Assembly (NCBI GenBank): GCA_902615045.1
Contig: CACMNP010000011.1
Location: forward strand, 1 to 38,602
DNA from: an uncultured Pelagibacteraceae bacterium
GTDB taxonomy: Bacteria > Pseudomonadota > Alphaproteobacteria > Pelagibacterales > Pelagibacteraceae
DNA length: 38,602 nucleotides
Reading direction: 5' to 3'
How positions within the stretch are numbered: the stretch's first letter is position 1; each line of letters opens with the position of its first letter. The notes beneath the pieces were generated by a model that was not told the DNA's origin, made no database searches, and worked only from the letters and a program-made list of their open reading frames with translations. Positions 15,980 through 24,008 of the stretch are shown piece after piece. Both the position numbers and the translations under genes were made by a program.

Positions 15980-16584
15980 TAACTACCTGGCCATTTACCT
16001 TTGACGGCTGCGTAATAACTTTTAAAAAGTTCTGAAATACCCTGAATAAGAAGAAAAACAATTCCAATCCATAGACAAGATTTTATTGGCCACATATATG
16101 GCATCCAAGTTGTATCCATACCTCTTTCGTTTCTCATTATACTTTCTTGGACAAAGCCTGTTGTCATATACAAAAAGACTATTAATCCTGGAAAATAAAA
16201 TAATAAGTAAAGCCAAAAATCTATTCTGCCTTGAGTTTTAACTTTAAAATTTCTATATAAAAAATCTGCTCTTATATGAACACCTTTTGAAAGAGCATAT
16301 CCCGCTCCCAGCATAAACAATGCTCCATAAAAAAATCTGCTCATATCATAAGCCCAGATTGTAGGAGCTAAAAATAATTTTCTTGCTAAAACTTCATAAA
16401 CCATCCCAAGCATTAGTGGGATTGTAATCCAGCAAACAATGTTTCCTATTAATTTACTAAATTTGTCTATGTTAACTATAGTTTTAGCCATCCAAGTTGG
16501 CATATCATCAGGCATCTTTCCAGATCCTGATCGCCTTTCGGCTATCATTTCATCTGAAATATCTAACTTTGGATTATCCGACAT
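15979..16584 (-). CDS. dctQ: TRAP transporter small permease DctQ (system 1)
   Basis: A 201-residue small membrane component with four hydrophobic segments after an approximately 40-residue cytoplasmic N-terminal tail. The conserved features are YDMSRFFYGALFMLGAGYAL and GVHIRADFLY, typical of the DctQ family. It forms a complex with DctM and docks the binding protein. The gene starts downstream of a strong terminator-like hairpin that separates it from dctP, and overlaps dctM by one base (TAATG). Confidence 0.93.
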   Translation of the reverse strand: MSDNPKLDISDEMIAERRSGSGKMPDDMPTWMAKTIVNIDKFSKLIGNIVCWITIPLMLGMVYEVLARKLFLAPTIWAYDMSRFFYGALFMLGAGYALSKGVHIRADFLYRNFKVKTQGRIDFWLYLLFYFPGLIVFLYMTTGFVQESIMRNERGMDTTWMPYMWPIKSCLWIGIVFLLIQGISELFKSYYAAVKGKWPGS

Positions 16585-16603
16585 ATAATTTTTTGAAAAA
16601 AAA

Positions 16604-16627
16604 AAGCGGGCTTATAAAAGCCCGCTT
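16604..16627 (-). terminator. Terminator-like hairpin between dctP and dctQ (system 1)
   Basis: Positions 16604-16613 and 16618-16627 form a perfect 10-base stem (core GCGGGC/GCCCGC) with a four-base loop. On the minus-strand transcript it is followed by eight U residues, the classical intrinsic terminator form. It lies 11 bases past the dctP stop and about 20 bases before the dctQ start, so dctQ and dctM depend on read-through or an internal promoter. Confidence 0.9.
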
Positions 16628-16638
16628 AATAACTTTAT

Positions 16639-17736
16639 TTATTTCTTCAACGAATTAGCATAAGCCATTCCTAGCTTAGCATTCGATGTTTGTGCACCAG
16701 ACCAGAATGGTACAGCAGTATTAGCAAAGCTTATCATTGAGTCATAAACTTCTTTAAAGAATGCATTTTCTTTAGCATTTTTCTCTAAAGTTGCTTTCGC
16801 TGCAGCCATATAAGCTGGGAAATAATCAGCTGGTGTATCTTCAAGTATCACACCATGATTTTCAGTTAGATCTTTAAGAGCTAATCCATTAGTGTTGATT
16901 CTGTAAGCTAAAGCTCTCATCAACGATGCATCAGCAGCCATCTTCATTGAAAATTTCTCATGGTCAGTGAATTTATCGTAAGTGCTTTTGTTTAAATAAA
17001 AGTCAGCATTTACGACTACTTGGTGTAAACCTTGTAGATAGTAGTGTTTTAATACTTTATGTATACCAAACACTTTATCTGGTTGAGGACAACACCACTC
17101 AGCAGCATCAATAGTTCCTGCTTCCAATGCTGGAAGAATATCTCCACCACCCATTGCAACTGAAGCTATTCCAATATCTTTATAAGTTTGACCTGGAATT
17201 CCTGGAGGAGTTCTGAACTTAAATGTTCTGAAATCATCCATGTCTTTGATTTTTCTTGGGAACCATCCTAAAGCTTCTGGACCAACTGGTTGAAGCATGA
17301 AACCTTTAATGTCTCTTTTCATTTCTCCCCAAAGTCTGTCATATAGTTGTTCTCCACCACCATATAAAAACCATGATAAGAATGCGATGTTATCAATTCC
17401 TACACCACCACCTGCTACTGGCGAACCAAATAACATAGCAGCTGGATGTTCTCCAGACCAATAGTGTGTCCAAGCAAATCCGCAATCAATCAAACCTTTA
17501 TCAACAGCATCCAGAGTTTCTTTAACTCCAACTACTGTTCCTGCTGGCATAATTTCAAATTTTAAAGATCCACCTGTTAGTTTTGTTACGTTGTCAGTAA
17601 AGTCTTTTAACATTACCGCTTCATCACCTTTAGCGCTAATAACCGTCTGACACTTTAACGTTTTTGCAGCATTCGCATTTGAAATAAATCCAAATACTAA
17701 GAAAGCAGCAAACAACGCTGAAACGATTTTTTTCAT
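16639..17736 (-). CDS. dctP: TRAP transporter substrate-binding protein DctP (system 1)
   Basis: A 365-residue periplasmic binding protein. The signal peptide is MKKIVSALFAAFLVFGFISNANA. The conserved substrate-carboxylate arginine is in FKFRTPPGIPG (R175), and the AAEWCCPQPDKVFG segment (211-224) occupies the place of the EW-G-P metal/substrate loop in the TakP group of alpha-keto acid binders. The mature protein has four cysteines (C29, C85, C215, C216), two of them adjacent in that binding loop, which is unusual. GAGAGGGA lies just before the ATG, a strong ribosome binding site. It is the first gene of its operon, so it is likely the most abundant product. Confidence 0.94.
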   Translation of the reverse strand: MKKIVSALFAAFLVFGFISNANAAKTLKCQTVISAKGDEAVMLKDFTDNVTKLTGGSLKFEIMPAGTVVGVKETLDAVDKGLIDCGFAWTHYWSGEHPAAMLFGSPVAGGGVGIDNIAFLSWFLYGGGEQLYDRLWGEMKRDIKGFMLQPVGPEALGWFPRKIKDMDDFRTFKFRTPPGIPGQTYKDIGIASVAMGGGDILPALEAGTIDAAEWCCPQPDKVFGIHKVLKHYYLQGLHQVVVNADFYLNKSTYDKFTDHEKFSMKMAADASLMRALAYRINTNGLALKDLTENHGVILEDTPADYFPAYMAAAKATLEKNAKENAFFKEVYDSMISFANTAVPFWSGAQTSNAKLGMAYANSLKK

Positions 17737-17740
17737 TATA

Positions 17741-17748
17741 TCCCTCTC
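17741..17748 (-). promoter_or_regulatory. Ribosome binding site of dctP (system 1)
   Basis: GAGAGGGA on the minus strand is followed by TATAATG, a strong and well-spaced Shine-Dalgarno. It confirms the dctP start at 17736 and stands out in a window where most genes have none. Confidence 0.7.
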
Positions 17749-17835
17749 TTTTTATTTATAATGTAAAGATCCTCTCAAAAATCTAAGGCAGATACAAGCG
17801 TCATTTCGAAGTATTTATGAGAAAAATGTTTAAAA

Positions 17836-17857
17836 TCATTAAATATTCATTAAAAAT
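17836..17857. repeat. Tandem 11-base repeats upstream of the GMC gene
   Basis: TCATTAAATAT at 17836-17846 and TCATTAAAAAT at 17847-17857 match at 10 of 11 bases and are followed by a related TATTAAT. They lie 15 bases before the GMC oxidoreductase start in the 135-base region divergent to dctP. This could be a phased operator or only AT-rich composition. Confidence 0.35.
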
Positions 17858-17871
17858 TATTAATAAAAAAT

Positions 17872-19476
17872 ATGGATAAATTTGATTACATAATTATTGG
17901 CGCTGGTTCAGCTGGCTGTGTTTTAGCTAATAGATTAACAGCAAATCCTGATACTAAAGTTCTTTTACTTGAAGCTGGTGGTAAAGACACTAATCCATGG
18001 ATCCATATTCCAGGTGGTTATTTTAAAACTATGCACAATCCAGATACCGATTGGTGTTTTAATACTGAGAAAGAACCAAACTGCGATAACAGACAAATGG
18101 TTTATCCAAGAGGTAAAACATTAGGTGGAAGCTCCTCTATTAATGGAATGCTCTATATTAGAGGTCAATCGAATGATTATAATTATTGGAGACAATTAGG
18201 TAATGTTGGTTGGTCATGGGATGATGTTCTGCCCTACTTTAAAAAATCTGAAGATTTTCAATTTGGAGAAAATGAGTTTCATGGTTCTGGAGGACCTATT
18301 GCAGTTGAGAAGATTAGAGCAACATTTAAAGTTCTTGATCTATTTTTAGAAGCTGCTGAAGAGCATGGTTATAAAAGAACTGATGATTTTAACAACGGTG
18401 ATAATGAGGGAATGGGATATTTTCCATTCACAATTAAAAATGGCTTTAGATGCAGTACAGCTGTTGGTTATTTAAATCCAGTTAAGAGTAGAAAAAATTT
18501 AAAAATTATTATTAAGGCTCACATTAAAAATATTGAATTTGAAAATAATAAAGCAAAAAAAGTAAATTATTGGATAGATGGAAAAGAATTTTCTGTTGAA
18601 ACTAATAAAGAAATTATTCTAAGTGCAGGTACAATTGGTTCGCCTCATATATTACAAGCATCAGGTATTGGACCAGGAGAACTTCTAAAAGAAAACAATA
18701 TTAATGTTTTAAAGGATCATCAAGGAGTTGGAAGAAATCTAACTGATCATTTAATGCTAAGACCTGTTTATAAAATTAAAAATTTAGAAACTTTAAATGA
18801 TATTTACTACAGTTTTACAAAAAAAATGTTATCTGGTTTAAAATTCTTTCTATTTAGAAAAGGACCTTTAACAGTTGGAGCTAGTTATGTTTGTGGTTTT
18901 GTTAAAAGTGATGAACATTTAGAAACTCCAAATCTTCAATTTCATATTTCACCAGCAAGCACTGATCTTTTAGGAAAGTCAGCTTTACATAAATTTCCAG
19001 CGTTCACTCCAACAATTACAAATGTAAGACCAACTAGTAGAGGCTCTATAGAATTAAAATCTCCAGACACCAGAATTTCACCTAAAATAAAAATGAATTA
19101 TTTATCAACTGATGAAGATCGTGAAATTGCTGGAAAAGCATTAAAGATTGTAAGAAAAATTGTTATGGAGTCTAAAGCTTATAAAGATTATCAACCTGAA
19201 GAGCTTAGACCGGGAATCAATATTACAGATAATGAAGAATTAGCAACAGAAGCTGGAAAATTTGCGAATACTATTTTCCATCCAGTAAGTACATGTAGAA
19301 TGGGTAAAGATGAAAATGCTGTTGTTAATGATCGATTAGTCGCTCACGGACTAGAAAATTTAAGGGTTGTAGACGCCTCTGTTATGCCTCATATCACATC
19401 AGGAAATACAAATGCACCGACAATAATGATTGCGGAAAAAGCAGCTGATATGATAATTGAGGATAGTAGAAGATGA
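17872..19476 (+). CDS. GMC-family FAD alcohol dehydrogenase (choline-dehydrogenase-like)
   Basis: A 534-residue glucose-methanol-choline oxidoreductase that oxidises an alcohol using FAD, passing electrons to a quinone or other acceptor. The dinucleotide motif is IIGAGSAGCVLANRL (8-22), the first GMC signature includes RGKTLGGSSSINGMLYIRG, and the active site has HPVSTCRMG (H470) with an Asn pair in SGNTNAPT (N512, N514). GWSWDDVLPYFKKSED is typical of the broad alcohol dehydrogenase branch rather than of choline dehydrogenase alone, so I do not call it betA. It is divergent from the TRAP operon and overlaps the TerC gene by four bases. Confidence 0.92.
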   Translation: MDKFDYIIIGAGSAGCVLANRLTANPDTKVLLLEAGGKDTNPWIHIPGGYFKTMHNPDTDWCFNTEKEPNCDNRQMVYPRGKTLGGSSSINGMLYIRGQSNDYNYWRQLGNVGWSWDDVLPYFKKSEDFQFGENEFHGSGGPIAVEKIRATFKVLDLFLEAAEEHGYKRTDDFNNGDNEGMGYFPFTIKNGFRCSTAVGYLNPVKSRKNLKIIIKAHIKNIEFENNKAKKVNYWIDGKEFSVETNKEIILSAGTIGSPHILQASGIGPGELLKENNINVLKDHQGVGRNLTDHLMLRPVYKIKNLETLNDIYYSFTKKMLSGLKFFLFRKGPLTVGASYVCGFVKSDEHLETPNLQFHISPASTDLLGKSALHKFPAFTPTITNVRPTSRGSIELKSPDTRISPKIKMNYLSTDEDREIAGKALKIVRKIVMESKAYKDYQPEELRPGINITDNEELATEAGKFANTIFHPVSTCRMGKDENAVVNDRLVAHGLENLRVVDASVMPHITSGNTNAPTIMIAEKAADMIIEDSRR

Positions 19477-20051
19477 CCGAACAAATAGTAATTTTTTTTC
19501 AAATAGTTTTTATCGATTTAGTTTTAGCAGGAGACAATGCAATTATAATTGGAATGGTTGCATCTCAATTTCCAACCGAGCAAAGAAAAAAAATTATTTT
19601 TTGGGGAATTGGAGCAGCAGTAGTTTTAAGAATTATATTTACTCTTATAACCGCTTATCTATTACAAATCACAGGACTTAGACTTATAGGTGGAATATTA
19701 CTTCTTTATATATGTTACAGACTTTACGTGGATGTAATTAAAATGAATGGTAATGCTGAAGAAAATGTAAAAAAAGTAGATAACAGTTCATTCATGAAGG
19801 CAATAACAACCGTAATTCTAGCAGATGTAACAATGAGTTTAGATAATGTATTAGGAGTAGCGGGAGCAGCTAGAGATCATTACATGTTATTGATATTTGG
19901 TCTAGTTTTATCAATAGTTTTAATGGCTACTGCAGCTACATTGATATCTGGCTGGATTAAAAAGTATAAATGGATAGGATGGGTTGGATTATTAGCAATA
20001 TTATTTGTTGCAATAGAGCTAATATATACAGACGTAAAACTATTTTTATAA
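19473..20051 (+). CDS. TerC family integral membrane protein
   Basis: A 192-residue membrane protein with about seven hydrophobic helices. Both halves of the TerC signature are present: FIDLVLAGDNAIIIG (D15, D21) and ILADVTMSLDNVLGVAGAA (D118, D124), whose acidic residues sit in the membrane. Known relatives (YkoY, YceF, Alx) export manganese and protect exoenzymes or membranes from metal stress. It is short, of the YjbE type, without C-terminal CBS domains. The start overlaps the GMC stop by four bases, and the next SDR gene starts directly after its stop. The metal role here is inferred from the family. Confidence 0.93.
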   Translation: MTEQIVIFFQIVFIDLVLAGDNAIIIGMVASQFPTEQRKKIIFWGIGAAVVLRIIFTLITAYLLQITGLRLIGGILLLYICYRLYVDVIKMNGNAEENVKKVDNSSFMKAITTVILADVTMSLDNVLGVAGAARDHYMLLIFGLVLSIVLMATAATLISGWIKKYKWIGWVGLLAILFVAIELIYTDVKLFL

Positions 20052-20810
20052 ATGTATTTAAAAAAAATTAATTTAAAAAATAAAGTTGCTTTAGTTACTG
20101 GTGCGGGAAAAGGTATTGGTAGAGCATGCTCTATCGCTCTTGCGGAAGCTGGTGCAACGTTAATTGGAGTAAGTAGAACTACTTCTGATCTTGATAAGCT
20201 TCAAAAAGATATAAAAAAAGTTAAAGGAAAATTAACTAAAATAACTTGCGATATTATGGATTATGAAGATCTTTCTTCTAAATTAAAAAAAATTAAGAAG
20301 ATCGATATACTTGTAAATAATGCTGGTACAAATATTCCTGAGCCTTTCGAAAAAATCAAACAAACAAGTATGAATTATCTTGTAGATTTAAATATGAAAG
20401 CAGCATTCAATGTTGCGCAATTAGTAGTCCTAAAAATGTTAAAAAATAAAAAAAAAGGTGGATCTATAATTAATATGTCCTCACAATTAGGGCATGTTGG
20501 TATGTCGGGTAGAAATATTTATAACATGACTAAATTTGGAATTGAGGGATTAACAAAAGGAATGGGAGTTGAACTTGCAACAAAAAATATTCGAGTAAAT
20601 ACAGTTGCACCTACATTTGTTGAAACTCCAATGGTTAAGAAATTCTTTAAAAATAAAAAATTTAAACAGCTTGCTTTAAGCAATATACCCATGGGAAAAG
20701 TTGCAACAGAGTCTGATGTTGCTACAGCAGTATGTTTTTTAGCTTCAGATGCTGCAAGTATGATAACCGGGACATCAATTGTGATTGATGGAGGTTGGAC
20801 AGCAAAATAA
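20052..20810 (+). CDS. Short-chain dehydrogenase/reductase (FabG-like)
   Basis: A 252-residue classical SDR. Cofactor motif VTGAGKGIG (15-23), NNAG (89-92), catalytic N114, S143/S144, Y157 and K161 (YNMTK) are all in place. The arginine-serine after the second strand (SR, 41-42) suggests NADP(H). The end ITGTSIVIDGGW is typical of the family. It acts on the carbonyl/alcohol of an unknown substrate. It is cotranscribed with the upstream GMC and TerC genes and could act in series with the GMC dehydrogenase. Confidence 0.93.
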   Translation: MYLKKINLKNKVALVTGAGKGIGRACSIALAEAGATLIGVSRTTSDLDKLQKDIKKVKGKLTKITCDIMDYEDLSSKLKKIKKIDILVNNAGTNIPEPFEKIKQTSMNYLVDLNMKAAFNVAQLVVLKMLKNKKKGGSIINMSSQLGHVGMSGRNIYNMTKFGIEGLTKGMGVELATKNIRVNTVAPTFVETPMVKKFFKNKKFKQLALSNIPMGKVATESDVATAVCFLASDAASMITGTSIVIDGGWTAK

Positions 20811-21598
20811 TGAAAAAATTGTTGCTTTTTTTAGCAATTATATTTTCTACACACTCTCATGCTTTAGAGTTTCAAGGTAAATTTTTACAAGGACATTTTA
20901 TTTTAGGTAAAGCAGAGGCTGGATCAAAGGTATTTGTAGATAAAACACAAGTTAAAGTATCTAAGGATGGATATTTTGTATTCGGTATTGATAGAGATCG
21001 AAAGTTTGATGTAGCTATTACTGAAATAAGTAATGGTAAAAAAAACAAAATTATAAAAAAAGTTTTTAAAAGAAAATATAATATTCAAAGAATAGATGGT
21101 CTGCCTGAAAATAAAGTTACACCACCAGAGTCTGTTTATAAAAGAATTAAAGAAGAAAATGGGAGAATTGGAAAAGCAAGAGCCATTAATTCAGATTTAA
21201 CTTTCTTTACTGAACAATTTATTATGCCAGTTAAAGGAATAATTAGTGGAGTTTACGGTAGCCAAAGAATTCTTAATGGCAAACCTAAATGGCCTCACTA
21301 CGGAATTGATATTGCAGCTAAACAGGGAACTGAAATAAAATCATCTGGAACTGGGATAGTGACTATGGCAGAAGATGATCTTTATTATACTGGTGGTACT
21401 GTAATAATGGACCATGGACATGGAATTTCAACAATATATTCGCACCTTGAGAATGTAATGGTTAAAGTTGGTGATGAAGTTAAACAAGGAGAAATTATTG
21501 GAACTGTTGGATCTACTGGTAGATCAACTGGGCCTCATTTAGATTTTAGAATAAATTGGTTTCAAACTAGACTTGATCCAATGAGCATTCTTCAATAA
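20810..21598 (+). CDS. Exported M23 (LytM-type) peptidoglycan endopeptidase
   Basis: A 262-residue protein with a signal peptide (MKKLLLFLAIIFSTHSHA), so it acts on the cell wall in the periplasm. An N-terminal domain (20-135) precedes the LytM domain: H163 and D167 (HYGIDIA), H212 (SHLEN) and GPHLDFR (H243, D245). The usual zinc-binding HxH is HLD here, a form I recall in a related group that also has the INWF sequence after it. The ATG at 20810 overlaps the SDR stop (TAATG); a TTG five codons upstream is an artefact of that frame. It has no obvious metabolic link to its neighbours. Confidence 0.93.
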   Translation: MKKLLLFLAIIFSTHSHALEFQGKFLQGHFILGKAEAGSKVFVDKTQVKVSKDGYFVFGIDRDRKFDVAITEISNGKKNKIIKKVFKRKYNIQRIDGLPENKVTPPESVYKRIKEENGRIGKARAINSDLTFFTEQFIMPVKGIISGVYGSQRILNGKPKWPHYGIDIAAKQGTEIKSSGTGIVTMAEDDLYYTGGTVIMDHGHGISTIYSHLENVMVKVGDEVKQGEIIGTVGSTGRSTGPHLDFRINWFQTRLDPMSILQ

Positions 21599-21607
21599 GT
21601 TCTGGCT

Positions 21608-22381
21608 ATGAAAAATGAAATTAATCGTATTGCTGACAGGTTAGTTAAAGCTTTCAACACAAACACTGTTATTAATCCTATCCCTGTAAAATATTGTAAA
21701 AACATTAACTTAGCTAATAAGCTTAGAAAATTGTGTGAAGATCAAATTAAAGATGAAACAATTGGAATAAAAGCTGGTGGAACTGGAATTCAAGCTTTAA
21801 AAAAATTAAAAGAAAAAGAACCTTTTACAGCAAAAGTATTTAAAAAAAGATTAGTTAAATCTGGTCAAAAAGTAAAAATAAACCAACACACTAAAGGTAT
21901 AGAGGTTGAAGTTTATTATTTTATTAAGAAATCTTTCTTTGATTTTAAAGGAAAAGTTACAAAATCAAATGTCAATAAATTTATTAAATTTATGGGACCT
22001 TGCTTTGAAATAGTTGGATTTAGACAAAGAAATAAAAAATTTACATATTTAGGAGACATTTGTGGTGATTTTGGATTTAACATCAAATTTGTTGTTGGAA
22101 GAAAAACAAAATTTAAAAAATTAAACTTAAATAATTTGAAAACTTCACTGGTCAGCAAAAAGAATGGAGTAAAAGTAAATGGTAATACAAATATTGTTTA
22201 TATTAACCCATTAAATTCTTTAAGATTTGTTTTAAATAAAGTTAAGAAAGAAAAGATTAACTTAAATAAAGATTTTTATGTTTTCACAGGCTCAACTGTG
22301 GGAGTTGTTCCATTTAAAGGAAAAGGATTATACAAAGGAACAGTTGATAAAATTGGTTCTGTTAGTGTTAACATTCGTTAA
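21608..22381 (+). CDS. 2-keto-4-pentenoate hydratase-like protein
   Basis: A 257-residue protein resembling 2-keto-4-pentenoate hydratase (MhpD) and the fumarylacetoacetate hydrolase fold. Matching segments are IGIKAGG, the EVEVYYFI acidic strand, FEIVGFRQRN, GDICGDFGFNIKFVVG, NPLNSLRFVLNKV and the terminal FTGSTVGVVPFKGKGLYKG. Known relatives hydrate or split 2-keto acids with a metal ion. It starts with ATG 9 bases after the M23 stop, and the next gene starts on its last base. It is unusually lysine-rich. The substrate is unknown. Confidence 0.82.
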   Translation: MKNEINRIADRLVKAFNTNTVINPIPVKYCKNINLANKLRKLCEDQIKDETIGIKAGGTGIQALKKLKEKEPFTAKVFKKRLVKSGQKVKINQHTKGIEVEVYYFIKKSFFDFKGKVTKSNVNKFIKFMGPCFEIVGFRQRNKKFTYLGDICGDFGFNIKFVVGRKTKFKKLNLNNLKTSLVSKKNGVKVNGNTNIVYINPLNSLRFVLNKVKKEKINLNKDFYVFTGSTVGVVPFKGKGLYKGTVDKIGSVSVNIR

Positions 22382-23532
22382 TGGGTCTTCATTTTAGTAA
22401 AGAAGAATTCTCAAATAGAAAAGAAAAGACACTGAACTCTATGAAAAATGAGGGTGTAGATGCTCTTATTATGTTTAGACAGGAGTCTATGTATTGGCTC
22501 ACTGGTTACGACACTTTTGGATTTGTTTTTTTTCAAGCATTAGTTTTAGATCAAAGAGGTAATGTAATATTATTAACTAGAGCCCCTGATTTAAGGCAAG
22601 CTCAAAATACTTCCAACATTAGTGATATAAGAATTTGGGTTGATAAAGATGGTGCTAATCCTGCTGATGATCTCAAAATAATTTTAGATGAACTAAACTT
22701 AAAAGGAAAAAAAATTGGTGTTGAATATGAAGCCTACGGTCTTACAGGGAGAAATGCATTAAGACTTAATACGGTTTTACAAAACTATTGCTCAATTGAA
22801 GATAAATCAGAATTAATTACAAAACTAAGAGTAATAAAATCTAAAGAAGAAATTAATTATGTAAAAAAAGCAGCAAATTTAGCTGACAAAGCTTTAGATG
22901 AAGTTTGGAAGTATGCAAAAGCGGGAGTAAGTGAGTCTAAAATTTTAGCTGAAATGAACAGAGTTATATTTGAAGGAGGTGGGGATTATCCTGCTAATGA
23001 ATTTATAATAGGGTCTGGAAAGAATGCCCTACTCTGTCGATATCAAGCAGAAAAACAAATACTTAATAATCAAGATCAGTTAACCATTGAATGGGCTGGA
23101 ACGTATAGGCATTATCATTCAGCAATGTTTAGAACGATGCCAATAGGAAAAGCAGATCCTAATCATCATAAAATGCATGAAGCATGCGTTGAAGCTCTTA
23201 CAAATTGTGAAAATAAATTAAAGCCTGGAAATAAAATTGGAGAAGTTTTTGATGTTCATGCAAAAACTTTTGATGATCGTGGCTTTAAAAATTCAAGAAT
23301 GAATGCATGCGGTTATTCATTAGGAGCAACTTTTTCTCCCAACTGGATGGATTGGCCAATGTTATATACAGGAAATCCATATGAGATTCAGCCAGGAAAT
23401 ATATTTTTTATGCACATGATATTGATGGACTCTGAAAATCAATTAGCCATGAATTTAGGCGAAACTTATCTTGTTACTGAAAAAGGTAATGAGAGATTAG
23501 GTAATCAAAAATTAGATCTTACAACTCTTTGA
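22381..23532 (+). CDS. M24/creatinase-fold hydrolase, probably metal-independent
   Basis: A 383-residue protein with a creatinase N-terminal domain (to about 140) and the pita-bread M24 domain. The start YWLTGYDTFGFVFFQALVLD is typical. In canonical metallo-members the first metal motif has two aspartates; here it reads IEWAGTYRHYHSAMFRT, with E237 for the first and A248 for the second, and the His of GHGIG is replaced in GYSLGA. Metal binding is therefore probably lost, as in creatinase. Relatives act on amidino or ring compounds (creatinase, ectoine hydrolase type) rather than X-Pro peptides. It shares one base with the hydratase-like gene. Confidence 0.82.
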   Translation: MGLHFSKEEFSNRKEKTLNSMKNEGVDALIMFRQESMYWLTGYDTFGFVFFQALVLDQRGNVILLTRAPDLRQAQNTSNISDIRIWVDKDGANPADDLKIILDELNLKGKKIGVEYEAYGLTGRNALRLNTVLQNYCSIEDKSELITKLRVIKSKEEINYVKKAANLADKALDEVWKYAKAGVSESKILAEMNRVIFEGGGDYPANEFIIGSGKNALLCRYQAEKQILNNQDQLTIEWAGTYRHYHSAMFRTMPIGKADPNHHKMHEACVEALTNCENKLKPGNKIGEVFDVHAKTFDDRGFKNSRMNACGYSLGATFSPNWMDWPMLYTGNPYEIQPGNIFFMHMILMDSENQLAMNLGETYLVTEKGNERLGNQKLDLTTL

Positions 23533-23537
23533 AATTA

Positions 23538-24008
23538 TTAATTAATTGATTTCCATTTTTTATTACAACCAAAGAAAGAAATATATTTTTCATTATCTTT
23601 AGTATTCATATTTTTTGTAACTTCATGAATTAATTCACCAGTTGATCTATTTAAAAATACTGATTCCGAGTATTTTTTTTCTTTATCTATATTTTTAAAT
23701 AAAATGGTGTCGTTTTTAGCAATTCTAACATCATCTTTACTAATATCTGAATAAGTATCTATAAATTCTGATAAACCATTAATAGTAAGCTTACTTGGTT
23801 GTGCTGCTACAACTTTTAAAACTTTTTTTTTATCTACCTCAATATTGTCTGCAGTAAAAGTTTGATAATTAAAATCTTTATTTTTGATCATTATTTTTTC
23901 TAATTTACAATCAAAAGTAATTTTAAAGTCATGGATAATATCAGTATTTTTAGAATAACTAATTGATGATGAAAAAAGTAAAATTACTATCGAAAATATA
24001 ATTTTCAT
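23538..24008 (-). CDS. Exported protein of unknown function
   Basis: A 156-residue protein with a signal peptide (MKIIFSIVILLFSSSISYS, probable cleavage before KNTD). The mature part is hydrophilic with two cysteines, in FDCKLEK and near the C-terminus in FFGCNKKW, which may form a disulfide. Beta-rich segments predominate. I recognise no family. The ATG directly follows the stop of the renalase-like gene, so it is the last gene of that three-gene operon. It ends five bases from the convergent M24 gene. Confidence 0.75.
   Translation of the reverse strand: MKIIFSIVILLFSSSISYSKNTDIIHDFKITFDCKLEKIMIKNKDFNYQTFTADNIEVDKKKVLKVVAAQPSKLTINGLSEFIDTYSDISKDDVRIAKNDTILFKNIDKEKKYSESVFLNRSTGELIHEVTKNMNTKDNEKYISFFGCNKKWKSIN

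Noticed and set aside
15681..16067. 128-codon minus-strand frame across the dctQ-dctM junction
   Set aside because: It overlaps both real genes in another frame, has biased aromatic/asparagine-rich composition and no family features.
17872..19476. Choline dehydrogenase betA
   Set aside because: The sequence fits the broad GMC alcohol dehydrogenase branch and there is no betaine aldehyde dehydrogenase or choline carrier beside it.
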